Below are positions 25,725-34,644 of a stretch of 64,000 nucleotides of DNA, piece by piece. The notes below the pieces were generated by a model. The model did no database searches, was not told the DNA's origin, and saw only the letters and a program-made list of their open reading frames with translations. The translations under genes and the position numbers were made by a program. Positions within the stretch are counted from its first letter, which is position 1. Each line of letters begins with the position of its first letter. Source of the stretch: Marinobacter sp. SS5-14b (GTDB lineage: Bacteria; Pseudomonadota; Gammaproteobacteria; Pseudomonadales; Oleiphilaceae); the NCBI RefSeq assembly GCF_030541005.1, contig NZ_JASSVM010000002.1, positions 310,001 to 374,000 of the forward strand, written 5' to 3'.

Positions 25725-26208
25725 CCCGATCCCAGGTGTGGTGCAGAATAAGCGCATCGTTGGCGGCCCGGTGAACCGGCAGGCCGAGATCGGCGATCAC
25801 GCCCTGGCGAACACCGGCCCACTGCTTGACCTGCGCGTGATCTAGCAGCATGGAAACGGACTCCAGCTGAAATGACGGAGTTGTCCCGGCCGCCCGGTAC
25901 AAGCGGTGCAGCCAGAAGCTGTCAAAGGTCCAGGCGTCACAAAACACCTGGCAGGACAGCAACAGTGCGTTGAGCTCTTCAGCCACCTGCATCACAGGCA
26001 CGCCTTCATTCTCCAGCTCTGCCCTGGTGATCCCGTGAATGGTTTCAGCGCTTTCGGACCAGTCTTTCCAGCTGCCGTGGGGCCGAATAAGCCAGCTGTG
26101 CAGCGTACCGTCAGGCATACATATACCGACCTCGATCGGGTAGCTGGCGATCAGGTCAAGGCTGGATGCTTCAAAATCTATAAATGCCGGGCTTGTGTTA
26201 ACTGTCAT
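25693..26208 (-). CDS. DnaQ-like 3'-5' exonuclease
   Basis: A 171-residue DEDD-superfamily nuclease. Exo I is 'FIDFEASSL' (Asp and Glu metal ligands), a middle Asp lies in 'CDAWTFDSFWL', and exo III is 'HRAANDA' with HX4D spacing, i.e. the DEDDh subclass. The substrate is single-stranded DNA or RNA ends. It is single-domain, unlike the polymerase subunit. Convergent with the preceding small gene. Its cellular role is not shown by context, as the neighbouring queC-queE genes are divergent. Confidence 0.82.
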   Translation of the reverse strand: MTVNTSPAFIDFEASSLDLIASYPIEVGICMPDGTLHSWLIRPHGSWKDWSESAETIHGITRAELENEGVPVMQVAEELNALLLSCQVFCDAWTFDSFWLHRLYRAAGTTPSFQLESVSMLLDHAQVKQWAGVRQGVIADLGLPVHRAANDALILHHTWDRVICRGEAAVQ

Positions 26209-26358
26209 TGAGCGGATGCTGATTGTTGTTCGCTTTCATCTGAGTTTACTCCCGATCTTTCTCTCACGCGAACCCAAGCGGCTGCTGCGCTGTTACAATA
26301 TGCCCATGATTTATAAAACCCCGATGACAATTCCCCTTGATACCCTGGTGATCGCTCC

Positions 26359-27024
26359 ATGACTGACACAGTTGTCGTTATCTACTCCGGAGGCATGGAC
26401 TCTTTTACCTTGCTCCATCTGGCTCGTGCGCAGGGCTGCGAAGTCCATGCCCTGTCGTTTAATTATGGCCAACGCCATTTACGGGAGCTGGATGCTGCCC
26501 GCGCGGTGTGTGAGGCTGAAGGCATTCCCCATAAGGTGATCGATATCCGGGCCATGAGCGACGTTATGGCCGGGTCAGCCCTGACCTCCAATGTGGAGGT
26601 GCCGGAGGGTCACTACCAGGAGGACAGCATGAAAGCCACAGTTGTGCCCAACCGGAATATGATTCTGCTGTCACTGGCTACCGGTTACGCCGTCACGGTG
26701 GGTGCGCAAGCGGTTTGGTACGGAGCCCATGGCGGCGATCACGCGATCTATCCGGACTGCCGGCCGGAATTTGTCGAAAAAATGGACGCCGTCTGTCGGG
26801 TGGCTAACTATGAGCCGGTGGCGATCAAGGCGCCATTCATGGCCATGGATAAAGGCGAGATTTTGGCTGAAGGTCTGAAACTGGGCCTTGATTACAGCCA
26901 TACCTGGACTTGCTACAACGGCCGTGAGCAGGCCTGTGGCCGATGCGGCTCCTGCGTGGAGCGACTGGAAGCCTTCGCTGCCCATGGCCTTGAAGATCCG
27001 CTGGCTTATGAGAGTAATGCCTGA
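26359..27024 (+). CDS. queC: 7-cyano-7-deazaguanine synthase (preQ0 synthase)
   Basis: A 221-residue PP-loop enzyme making preQ0 from 7-carboxy-7-deazaguanine, ammonia and ATP in the queuosine pathway. The ATP loop is 'YSGGMDS' near residue 10; '[12 protein letters not shown]' and '[13 protein letters not shown]' are family blocks; the C-terminal zinc site is '[19 protein letters not shown]'. TACAAT (26293-26298) could be a -10 element. The stop codon shares its A with the ATG of queE. Confidence 0.95.
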   Translation: MTDTVVVIYSGGMDSFTLLHLARAQGCEVHALSFNYGQRHLRELDAARAVCEAEGIPHKVIDIRAMSDVMAGSALTSNVEVPEGHYQEDSMKATVVPNRNMILLSLATGYAVTVGAQAVWYGAHGGDHAIYPDCRPEFVEKMDAVCRVANYEPVAIKAPFMAMDKGEILAEGLKLGLDYSHTWTCYNGREQACGRCGSCVERLEAFAAHGLEDPLAYESNA

Positions 27025-27683
27025 TGTACCGGGTGAAAGAGGCGTTTTATACCCTGCAGGGCGAGGGCGCCCAGGCTGGCCGGGCGGCGGTCTTCTGCCG
27101 GTTCAGTAAATGTAATTTGTGGAACGGCCGGGAAAGGGACCGAAAGACTGCCGTCTGTGATTTCTGTGACACAGATTTTGTCGGAACAGATGGTCAGAAC
27201 GGTGGTCAGTTTGAAACCGCGGAAGCTCTGGCGGACCATATTCGCAACCTCTGGCCGAAGGCACCTGGCAAGCCTTACGTAGTGTGTACCGGCGGGGAAC
27301 CGCTGCTCCAGCTGGATGCGCCCCTGGTGAAGGCCTTTCACGAGGCGGGTTTTGAAGTGGGGGTGGAAACCAACGGCACTCTGCCGGCTCCGGAAGGCAT
27401 TGACTGGCTTTGTGTCAGCCCCAAGGCCGATGCCGAGGTGGTGATCACCGAATGCGATGAACTGAAGCTGGTTTTTCCGCAGTTGCTGGCGCCGCCGGAA
27501 CGATTTCTGGACCAGATCCGTGCCCGGCACTACTTCCTGTCGCCCATGGCCTCAGCCTCCGTCCCGGAAGCTGGCGACGATCCGATCAAGCAGAGCAATA
27601 CCCGAAAGGCCACGGACTATTGCCTGGCTCATCCGCAATGGCGGTTAACGCTGCAGATGCACAAGATCATTGGAATCGACTGA
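27024..27683 (+). CDS. queE: 7-carboxy-7-deazaguanine synthase
   Basis: A 219-residue radical SAM enzyme converting 6-carboxytetrahydropterin to 7-carboxy-7-deazaguanine. The iron-sulfur motif is a non-canonical CX14CX2C (Cys30, Cys45, Cys48) instead of CX3CX2C, a known QueE variant. 'YTLQGEGAQAGRAAVF' at the N-terminus and 'VCTGGEPLLQLDAPL' are signature stretches. Coupled to queC by a one-base overlap. queD and queF are not in the window. Confidence 0.93.
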   Translation: MYRVKEAFYTLQGEGAQAGRAAVFCRFSKCNLWNGRERDRKTAVCDFCDTDFVGTDGQNGGQFETAEALADHIRNLWPKAPGKPYVVCTGGEPLLQLDAPLVKAFHEAGFEVGVETNGTLPAPEGIDWLCVSPKADAEVVITECDELKLVFPQLLAPPERFLDQIRARHYFLSPMASASVPEAGDDPIKQSNTRKATDYCLAHPQWRLTLQMHKIIGID

Positions 27684-27694
27684 GGCTGTTGAAC

Positions 27695-28738
27695 TCAGGC
27701 GCTTTCCAGCAGTTCATTCGCCCGGGTACGATAGTGGCTGGGGCTCAGCCCGGTCCAGCGTTTGAAGGCCCGGGTGAAGTTGGCGGCGTCGGCATAACCC
27801 AGCGCATCGGCAATCTGACTCAGATTCATACCGGTGCTGCCAAGCAGGTCACGGGCGCGATCCAGTCGCACCTGGTCAACCAGGCTCTGAAAGCTGGCAT
27901 CCTCTTCCTGAAGTCGACGCTTGAGGGTTCTCTCGGATACAAACAGGGTGCTGGCGACCCTTGCCAGTTTCGGCGGAAAAGGGTGGCTGGCCTCGATGAC
28001 CCTCCTGACCCGGCAGGCAAATCCGGAGTCTTCCTCCAGGGCCTTCAATGCTTGTTCACACTGCTCCCTCGAGCTGGCAGCCAATTGCTCGTTACTGAAT
28101 CTTACCGGCAGGCTCAATTGGGCGACCGGGATCACCAGAGCATTCTCGCTGGCGCCGTACTCCACCGGAATGCTGATCAAACGGCGAAAACGGTGGAAGT
28201 GACCGGGTTCCTGTCCTCGTCGTACCACCCGCACGCCCGGTACGGCGGTACCGGTTAGTTGCGCCCCCATCGACACGCAGCCAAACAGTACCGCATCGAG
28301 CACAAAGCCCAGAATCGGTCCGAGTTCTGCGTTGCAGGTCACGGAGTACCAGGCATTCTGACCGGACATCTGTTTACGCACCTCAAGATGGGGTACCCGC
28401 AGCGTAAGGTATCGGGTCATCAGCTCGAGCGCTTCTTCCAGAGTGCGACTGCTCATGACGGCGGTGCCAAGGGCACCGTGTAGCGGCAGTTTCAGCTCTC
28501 TGGCCAGAAGTATGCCCAGCCCGGGCTCGCCGCTCTCAACGATGGCCCGGGTAACGAACTCGGCGGCCTGCGCCTGGCTGACCCGGAGATCAGTTGAATT
28601 GAGGCGGGCCGGGTCCAGGCCGACCCGAAGAATCAGGTCTCTTTCATCCACACCAAGGGTGTGGAGCAACTCGGCCAGTGTGTGCAGATAGATGGCCGGC
28701 ATGCCCAGATCTTGTGAGGTAGATGCTAAGGCGCCCAT
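27695..28738 (-). CDS. AraC-family regulator (OruR/ArgR-like subtype)
   Basis: A 347-residue regulator with an N-terminal arabinose-binding-like domain of the PF12625 type (residues ~15-200) and a C-terminal AraC double helix-turn-helix, visible as 'LFVSERTLKRRLQEEDASF' and 'IADALGYADAANFTRAFKRW'. ATG 28738 has GAGGA six bases upstream; the TTG at 28753 does not. It lies downstream of, and codirectional with, an alpha/beta hydrolase gene with 136 bases between; regulators of this type often control neighbouring lipid or ester metabolism genes, so that hydrolase is a candidate target. Effector unknown. Confidence 0.88.
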   Translation of the reverse strand: MGALASTSQDLGMPAIYLHTLAELLHTLGVDERDLILRVGLDPARLNSTDLRVSQAQAAEFVTRAIVESGEPGLGILLARELKLPLHGALGTAVMSSRTLEEALELMTRYLTLRVPHLEVRKQMSGQNAWYSVTCNAELGPILGFVLDAVLFGCVSMGAQLTGTAVPGVRVVRRGQEPGHFHRFRRLISIPVEYGASENALVIPVAQLSLPVRFSNEQLAASSREQCEQALKALEEDSGFACRVRRVIEASHPFPPKLARVASTLFVSERTLKRRLQEEDASFQSLVDQVRLDRARDLLGSTGMNLSQIADALGYADAANFTRAFKRWTGLSPSHYRTRANELLESA

Positions 28739-28874
28739 GAGTTTCCTCGTCAATGACTGTTGTTGTTATGTTAGTGGTTCTGATTATCACCCGTTGGTGG
28801 CCTCAGCCCCATGACTTCACTGACGGGTCAACAGGCCAGAGGGGCCAATTCGAAGGCCCCCCGGAGCTCTTTGT

Positions 28875-29762
28875 CTACGAGCTATGGCGGTCGATAAAGG
28901 CTTTTAAAACAGCCGCAGAGCGGCCCGGGGCTTCCAGCATCGGCAGGTGTCCGACACCCCGGAATACGTGAACTTCCGCGTGGGGTGTTGCGGTGCCGAA
29001 CCAGTCAACACAGCGGGTTGGGGTGATGACATCTTTGTCGCCCCATTGCACCTGAAGTGGCGGCGTTTCAGGCCCAAGATAGCGGGCCGGTGCCAGAGCA
29101 TCGGAAAGCATGTCGTTAAAAATGTGCCGAAGCGAAACCTGCCGCTGCAGGAGGTCTGTCCCCAGCAGACCGGTCATGGCAACACCCGGTAGGGTCGGCT
29201 TACCGTTACCGACGCTGTTGAACATCCGGTAAACACCTGCCCAGTCACCGGGGATGAGGATGGCGTCCCGGTCGGATTTGAACGGGGCATCGATGTCGAC
29301 GTCAGCGTGTTCCGGAATGCCGGCGCTGTTCAGCAGGGTAACGGAGCGAGGTGGCGTCTCCAGAGTGTGGGCAAGCACCGAGGCAATGGCGCCGCCCATG
29401 GAGCTGCCGGCAATATGCAGGTTGTCAGTGGCATACCCGGAGAGCCATTGGCTGAGCCTGTTTGCCTGGCTCTCGTAGCCGTAGTTGGCATCGCTGTGGT
29501 ACTGGCTTTCACCGAGACCGGGCAAATCAGGCACCAACAGGTGCCAGTTGGCAGGCAACCGCTGCATCCACAGCCCCCAGTTTTCCTTCATGGCGGCAAA
29601 GCCGTGTAACAGCACCAGCGTGGGCCTGCCAGGTCCGGGCTGGCCCCGCTCAAGAAACACCATCCGGTGGCTATCAACCAGAGCTTCCTGTCTGCGGGCA
29701 CGTAGCAGCCACCGTTGCCCGATGCGGGCCGCAGGCCATAAATTGGGGGCGGGAATTTTCAT
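28875..29762 (-). CDS. Alpha/beta-fold hydrolase
   Basis: A 295-residue hydrolase. The oxyanion-hole region is 'LLHGFAAMKENW', the nucleophile elbow is GSSMGG, the acid is the Asp in 'WGDKDVITP' and the catalytic His is in 'GVGHLPMLEAP'. The first ~25 residues are basic with aromatic residues and could associate with the membrane, as in lipases of the AB_hydrolase_1 group. Substrate not determinable; esterase or lipase activity on acyl esters is likely. Confidence 0.87.
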   Translation of the reverse strand: MKIPAPNLWPAARIGQRWLLRARRQEALVDSHRMVFLERGQPGPGRPTLVLLHGFAAMKENWGLWMQRLPANWHLLVPDLPGLGESQYHSDANYGYESQANRLSQWLSGYATDNLHIAGSSMGGAIASVLAHTLETPPRSVTLLNSAGIPEHADVDIDAPFKSDRDAILIPGDWAGVYRMFNSVGNGKPTLPGVAMTGLLGTDLLQRQVSLRHIFNDMLSDALAPARYLGPETPPLQVQWGDKDVITPTRCVDWFGTATPHAEVHVFRGVGHLPMLEAPGRSAAVLKAFIDRHSS

Positions 29763-29878
29763 CAACGCGATAACCTTTTTACTGTGTATCCGGCCCTCAG
29801 TTTAACGGGCAGGCCCCCCGGTACTATTGCCGCACTGCCTGCGCCCGCTGGCAGCAAGGCCACCGTAATGGCCGGGCC

Positions 29879-31630
29879 TCAGAGTTGCAGATCAATGATC
29901 AGCGGGTTGTGATCTGAGGTGCGCCATGGGCCGGACAGATCCGGAGTGTGCTGGTAGTCGAGGGCTTTGGGTTCGTCGGCGTTGATGTTCCATGTTTGCG
30001 CTGCGCTAACCTGTGGCAACAGGCCGGGGCTGGCGAGTGCGTAATCCAGTGCGCCTTTTTCCCCCCGGTAACGGTAGCTGTGTTGAGGGCAGTCATCCGG
30101 TTGGCAGGGATGGAAATTATGAACAAGGCTCACGAAGCCTGCTTTACGCAACACGTCAACGGGGGTTTCACGAGCATAGCTGTTGAGGTCGCCGGTGATC
30201 AGCGTGCCCACAGGATTTTCAGAATCGGGCCGCGATTCAAGCCAGCGGGATATGGTTTGGGCTTCCTGAGTGCGGTAATGGGTGAAGCAGCCCTGCCCGT
30301 CGTGCTGGTCAGTGTCCTGGCCTTTCGCCCGACGACAGGATTTGGATTTCAGGTGGGGGACCACAACACGCACCGACTTTCCGCCGTTGATGGGGCGGAA
30401 AATCTGTACCAGTGGCGGCCGGCCACGATGGCGGTAAGCGCCGGACGTTAGTCGCTGGGGGGACCCCTCCGGAACCACACGGTCGCGCCGGAACAGCAAG
30501 GCCGTGCGAATGGCATCGGAGCCATCCTGGCCGGAGGTTTCAATGAAACGCCACTGAGGCCCGAGTGTTCGTGCTAGCTGAGCCAGGGCGCTGGCTTGGC
30601 TGTAGCCATCATTCTCCAATTCAGTCAGAGCAAGGATGTCCGGTTTGCTCAGCGAAAGCGCGCTGGCGATGCGCCTGGCCTGGCTGGCATGTGCGTGGGC
30701 ACTTTCTGCGCCTCTGGGTGTCGGGAAACCGCCGTTGGTACCATTCCCGTTGAAGTAGTTTTCCAGGTTCAGAGCAACAATTCTGGTGTGGCTTCCGGAG
30801 GGCGGGGGCGGCGCCGCTGGTCGCGACTGTGGGCGGGTGAATGTCGGCTGCTCCATGGGCTGGACTCGCCATTGATTGAACCGGTAGTCCAGCACGCCGT
30901 TCAATCGAGTAACTATGTCACCGGCACGTATCGTGTTTTCGGCACCTTGCTCCAGCCACGGCACCGGCCTTGGATTCCTCAAGCTTTTGCCGTCGTCCAG
31001 CACCACTCGGTGATAGGCGTTGTACCGGGATTGACGAACGGCGCGAGGGCCGGGTTGCAGGTATTCGGTGGGGGTTACCTGATCAGTGTGTGCCAGCGTT
31101 AATTCACCAAACCGGGCCAGGTTGTAATGGTCTGTGACCGTGAGCGGGCGGGTGAAACGCACGCGCATGTTTTCCAGGCTTTCGGGCGTGTGGGACCAGG
31201 GTAATGACACCTCAATCGGCTTGGGCAAAGGCGCCTGGCCGCAGACCTTCAGGCGGCTTACATTGACCAGCTCAGTGAGTGTGTGAAATTCCTTTACGGA
31301 ACCAGTGAGGCGCAAACGCTGCCCCGGGCTTGCCTTGCGCCGGGTGTACACAAAAAGCGCTTCTGATGTGGCGGCGTTGTTGTCGGTTTCGGCGTCAGCT
31401 TGCTGAAGGTAAAAGCCGTTGAAACCACCCTTGTAACCTGCTGTGTGGGTGACAATGCCTTCAACTGAAACCGTTTGGCCTGCCAGTGGCGATTCCGGGC
31501 CCTTGCCCTGAATCTGGTGAATGCCGGTGGCGGGATCGCCGCAGGCGTCAGCGGCTGCCATTGCCGGCAGTACTGCGCCCATGAGCAGTACTGAGGCAAT
31601 GGTCAGGGTAAACAGCGGTTGTTTGGTCAC
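29879..31630 (-). CDS. Extracellular ExeM/NucH-type endonuclease
   Basis: A 583-residue secreted nuclease. A signal peptide (...LPAMAAADA) is followed by an OB-fold/lamin-tail-like domain ('LAGQTVSVEGIVTHTAGYKG'), an internal linker rich in Pro/Arg (~265-285), and a C-terminal endonuclease/exonuclease/phosphatase domain with 'LNLENYFNG', 'LTELENDG', 'ITGDLNSY' and 'SDHNPLIID'. Relatives degrade extracellular DNA for phosphate/nucleotide supply or biofilm control. Initiation is at GTG 31630. It lies 12 bases after (downstream of) the WYL regulator gene, possibly co-transcribed. Confidence 0.88.
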   Translation of the reverse strand: MTKQPLFTLTIASVLLMGAVLPAMAAADACGDPATGIHQIQGKGPESPLAGQTVSVEGIVTHTAGYKGGFNGFYLQQADAETDNNAATSEALFVYTRRKASPGQRLRLTGSVKEFHTLTELVNVSRLKVCGQAPLPKPIEVSLPWSHTPESLENMRVRFTRPLTVTDHYNLARFGELTLAHTDQVTPTEYLQPGPRAVRQSRYNAYHRVVLDDGKSLRNPRPVPWLEQGAENTIRAGDIVTRLNGVLDYRFNQWRVQPMEQPTFTRPQSRPAAPPPPSGSHTRIVALNLENYFNGNGTNGGFPTPRGAESAHAHASQARRIASALSLSKPDILALTELENDGYSQASALAQLARTLGPQWRFIETSGQDGSDAIRTALLFRRDRVVPEGSPQRLTSGAYRHRGRPPLVQIFRPINGGKSVRVVVPHLKSKSCRRAKGQDTDQHDGQGCFTHYRTQEAQTISRWLESRPDSENPVGTLITGDLNSYARETPVDVLRKAGFVSLVHNFHPCQPDDCPQHSYRYRGEKGALDYALASPGLLPQVSAAQTWNINADEPKALDYQHTPDLSGPWRTSDHNPLIIDLQL

Positions 31631-31642
31631 CGGGCCAGTCTA

Positions 31643-32542
31643 TCAGAGACCGGCCACCGCTTTCAGTGCCCGTTCCCGCTTGCTGCCAAAGCCAAGTCGG
31701 TCCGGGTTGGCCAGCTCGAGCTGCTGAATGAGTGGGTCCGGGTGATTGTTTTCAAAGCTTATGCCCAGCTGTGACAGAACGTAAGGAGCGAGCGCTGCGC
31801 GGGTTTTCACCTGCAGGTAGCCGTTCTCCATACCGTAGTCATGGGCGATGATTGTCTGTTGGGCGTCGGTCAGTCTCTGATCTGGCACGATGTCGAGGGT
31901 AATGGTGCGCTGCCAGTCTTCATCCTGTTGCGCGGTGTGTCGGGATTTCTGTCGCAAGGCTTCAGGCTTGCCCTGGAAACGGCTCAGGGCAAAATCCCGG
32001 AATTCCCGGTTGGCGCCACACCAGGCCCTAACGTGCCAGTTATTTCCTGTGCAAACCAGTGAGTGTGGCTCCAGTACGCTTTCAACGGCTTCGGGCCGGC
32101 TGAGCGATACGTAGCTGGCTTTCAGTTGACGGTGATAGCGGGTTGCACTGACAACTGCGCGCATGATATCCGGTGCTATGTACCTTCCGGGGGCCGGAAT
32201 CACGGTATTGCCCGGCATGCTCAGTTCGAGATCTGAAAAGGTGTCGCTGAGGTTTTGCTGTTGGGACAGCAGATCCTGGTATTCGGCAACCTCGCCCCGG
32301 GTTACCACCGGTTTGAACCCGGCCGCGGGCACATAGCCCTTGAGGTGCCGGTCATAAACCAGGTTGCCGGGAGCCAGTTCTCTCAGGTACGTATTGATGT
32401 CTTTCGAGGCCTGCTGACGACCAATGCCAAAGCTGTGGCAGATATGGTTGGTGGTCAGGCGACCTTCCCAAAGTGCTATGATTTCGATGAGTCGATAGCG
32501 AAGCAGTAGATCCCAACGAATGGGCCAGTCCGTTTTCTTCAT
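31643..32542 (-). CDS. WYL-domain regulator of the CapW/BrxR type
   Basis: A 299-residue regulator: N-terminal winged helix ('WEGRLTTNHICHSFGIGRQQ'), WYL domain, and C-terminal WCX-like domain. The stretches 'LAPGNLVYDRHLKGYVP' and 'NWHVRAWC...FRDFALSRF' closely resemble CapW/BrxR repressors that guard CBASS, BREX and other phage-defence loci. No defence genes are present; neighbours are an extracellular nuclease (12 bases downstream, same strand) and a divergent MFS transporter. It may be an orphan that controls its own gene or these neighbours. Two perfect inverted repeats lie upstream. Confidence 0.82.
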   Translation of the reverse strand: MKKTDWPIRWDLLLRYRLIEIIALWEGRLTTNHICHSFGIGRQQASKDINTYLRELAPGNLVYDRHLKGYVPAAGFKPVVTRGEVAEYQDLLSQQQNLSDTFSDLELSMPGNTVIPAPGRYIAPDIMRAVVSATRYHRQLKASYVSLSRPEAVESVLEPHSLVCTGNNWHVRAWCGANREFRDFALSRFQGKPEALRQKSRHTAQQDEDWQRTITLDIVPDQRLTDAQQTIIAHDYGMENGYLQVKTRAALAPYVLSQLGISFENNHPDPLIQQLELANPDRLGFGSKRERALKAVAGL

Positions 32543-32562
32543 AACCAGGCGCTCATGATCAA

Positions 32563-32657
32563 GTAAGTAGCTTACGGCTTATGTTACTCGGTACGGCTGC
32601 TGGGTTCTGTTACGACCCATTAATGTAAAACAATGTCAAATCAATACTATTGTAGTA
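32563..32657. promoter_or_regulatory. Two inverted repeats, possible operators of the WYL regulator
   Basis: GTAAGTAGCTTAC (32563-32575) and TACTATTGTAGTA (32645-32657) are perfect 13-bp palindromes of 5-3-5 form in the 237-base divergent region between the WYL regulator and the MFS gene. Either could be an autoregulatory site. The two share the pattern TA-C/T-T but are not close copies. Confidence 0.4.
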
Positions 32658-32779
32658 CAAGGTCTCGGCAAGTCCCTAGTGCCCGGTAACCGGCGGGCTG
32701 ATTAAATAGCACCCAGCTGGCAATTAATGATGTTGCTATTCTCTTTGTGTGTTTTCTCACCGTTATTGCGGAGTTCCCA

Positions 32780-34063
32780 ATGACCAGAATGGTCGCATCT
32801 TTGTCAGCCCTGATCCTGAGTATCGTGTTTCTGGTCAGTGGTAACGCCTTTCTGATGACGCTGCTGGGTATTCGCCTGAGTATTGAGGATGTCTCGCCGG
32901 ATGTGATCGGTTGGGTGCTGGTGTGTTATTCCATCGGGTTTGTGGTTGGCACCCTCTACGTTCACAAAATCATCGGCCGTGTCGGGCATATACGGGCGTT
33001 TGCGGTCTTTGCCGCGATGGCCGCTGTGGTCTCCCTGATGTATCCGATGGCGGTTTCGACACTGTTCTGGGCCGTGTTGAGGGTCTTATCCGGTTTCAGT
33101 GTTGCCGGCGTGCTGGTGGTGATTGAAAGCTGGTTTTCCAGCCGCGCCACCAATGCCAATCGTGGTTCGATGTTTGCCGTCTATCAGATTGTCTTCTATC
33201 TCTCCGCCGCAGGTGGTCAGCTCATCGTGAATGTGGGCAACCCCTCCGACTTCCTGCCGTTTTCTCTGGCGGCCATTCTATTGACCCTGGCACTGATTCC
33301 GCTATCGCTTACCCGAATGGAGGCGCCACCGATTGAGCAGACCAGCCGAATGTCTGTGTTCAAGCTTGCCCGGGAATCGTTTTCGGGCGTTGCCGGTGCC
33401 TTGATCAGTGGCGTGCTGATTGGTGGTTTTTACGCCATGGGGCCGGTTTACGCCACCATGGTGGGGCTGGATGTCGCGAAAACCTCAACCTTTATGGCGA
33501 GCGCAATTATTGCAGCCATGTTGTTGGCCTGGCCCCTGGGTCTGGTATGTGACCGGTTTGACCGCCGGCGGGTCATGTTCTGGGTCGCCTTGACGGCCGC
33601 GTCTTCAGCTACGGGTGTTGCCGTTATGGGCGCGACCAACCTGGCTCTGCTTACGCTGCTGGTGGGACTGTTTACCGGGTTGTCGGCCACGCTGTACCCG
33701 ATTGCTGTAGCCATTACCAATGACCGTATGGACAGCAACCGCATTGTCGCTGCCAGTGCGACTTTGTTGCTGAGCTACGGCATTGGCAGCGTAATCGGCC
33801 CGATAACCATGGCCGAACTGATCAACCTGCTGGGACCGTCCGGCCTGTTTTATGGCAATGCCGGTTTCCTGGTATTGCTGGCGGTTATTACCAGTTACCG
33901 CATCACTCACACCGAAGACGTGCCGGTGGCAGAGCAGGAGCACTTTGTTCCTGCGATGCCGGAAGCGTCTCCGGTGCTTTCAGAAATTGATCCGCGGAAT
34001 GAAGAATTTCACGAGTCGCCGGAAGTTGAAGAAATGCAGGAAGAGATCCGTCAGGCGAGCTGA
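32780..34063 (+). CDS. MFS transporter (YcaD/UMF2-like)
   Basis: A 427-residue major-facilitator protein with 12 predicted helices and a hydrophilic, acidic C-terminal tail of about 45 residues. The 'CDRFDRRRVMFW' loop between helices 8 and 9 and 'VIESWFSSRATNANRGSMFA' after helix 4 are typical of the YcaD-like group. ATG 32780 is preceded by GGAG (32770-32773). Divergent from the WYL regulator. The substrate is unknown. Confidence 0.82.
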   Translation: MTRMVASLSALILSIVFLVSGNAFLMTLLGIRLSIEDVSPDVIGWVLVCYSIGFVVGTLYVHKIIGRVGHIRAFAVFAAMAAVVSLMYPMAVSTLFWAVLRVLSGFSVAGVLVVIESWFSSRATNANRGSMFAVYQIVFYLSAAGGQLIVNVGNPSDFLPFSLAAILLTLALIPLSLTRMEAPPIEQTSRMSVFKLARESFSGVAGALISGVLIGGFYAMGPVYATMVGLDVAKTSTFMASAIIAAMLLAWPLGLVCDRFDRRRVMFWVALTAASSATGVAVMGATNLALLTLLVGLFTGLSATLYPIAVAITNDRMDSNRIVAASATLLLSYGIGSVIGPITMAELINLLGPSGLFYGNAGFLVLLAVITSYRITHTEDVPVAEQEHFVPAMPEASPVLSEIDPRNEEFHESPEVEEMQEEIRQAS

Positions 34064-34215
34064 TAGGCCTTTTGGTTGTCTTGCATTACATTTCCGGATT
34101 GTTATTTGTATTTATTACAATGGTTAGCTTACTATTGTTGAACTTTCAATAAAGTAAGCGCCATGGTGGTTGTCGGGGTCTACCCGGGGCCGGGCCTTAA
34201 TCAGGAGTGAAAACC

Positions 34216-34641
34216 ATGAGAGATCAGTTTCCGTTTGCTGTTGCCCGTGTTACCCGTCGCTGGCGGAAGATGTTGGATGAGCGACTGAAAGATCTGGGCG
34301 TTACCCAGGCCCGCTGGAGCACCATGGTGTATCTGCAGCAGGGCGGCGAGGGGCTCACGCAAAGAGAGTTGGCGGGCCTGATGGCGATTGAAAACCCGAC
34401 GTTGGTTCGCCTGCTGGACAGCCTTGAAGAGCAGAATCTGATTGAACGCAGGCCTTGCCCGAACGATCGCCGGGCTCGCAGGTTGCACCTGACCAAAGCC
34501 GGCGTCGATTTTATGGAAGAGTTGTCAGAGCGGGCGGCGACTCTGCGTGAAGAGATGCTGGACGGCGTTTCCGACAAGGACATTGAGTGTGCCCTCAAAG
34601 TTTTCCATAAGATCATGGAAAACGCCGAAAAGCAGAAGTAA
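34216..34641 (+). CDS. MarR/SlyA-family regulator
   Basis: A 141-residue MarR protein with a winged helix ('LTQRELAGLMAIENPTLVRL') and wing 'RRPCPNDRRARRLHLT'. It probably represses the MFS exporter gene that starts three bases after its stop. The spacer upstream includes AT-rich near-palindromes around 34120-34150. ATG 34216 with CAGGAG (34202-34207) is preferred to GTG 34207, which overlaps the ribosome site. Confidence 0.88.
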   Translation: MRDQFPFAVARVTRRWRKMLDERLKDLGVTQARWSTMVYLQQGGEGLTQRELAGLMAIENPTLVRLLDSLEEQNLIERRPCPNDRRARRLHLTKAGVDFMEELSERAATLREEMLDGVSDKDIECALKVFHKIMENAEKQK

Positions 34642-34644
34642 ATC

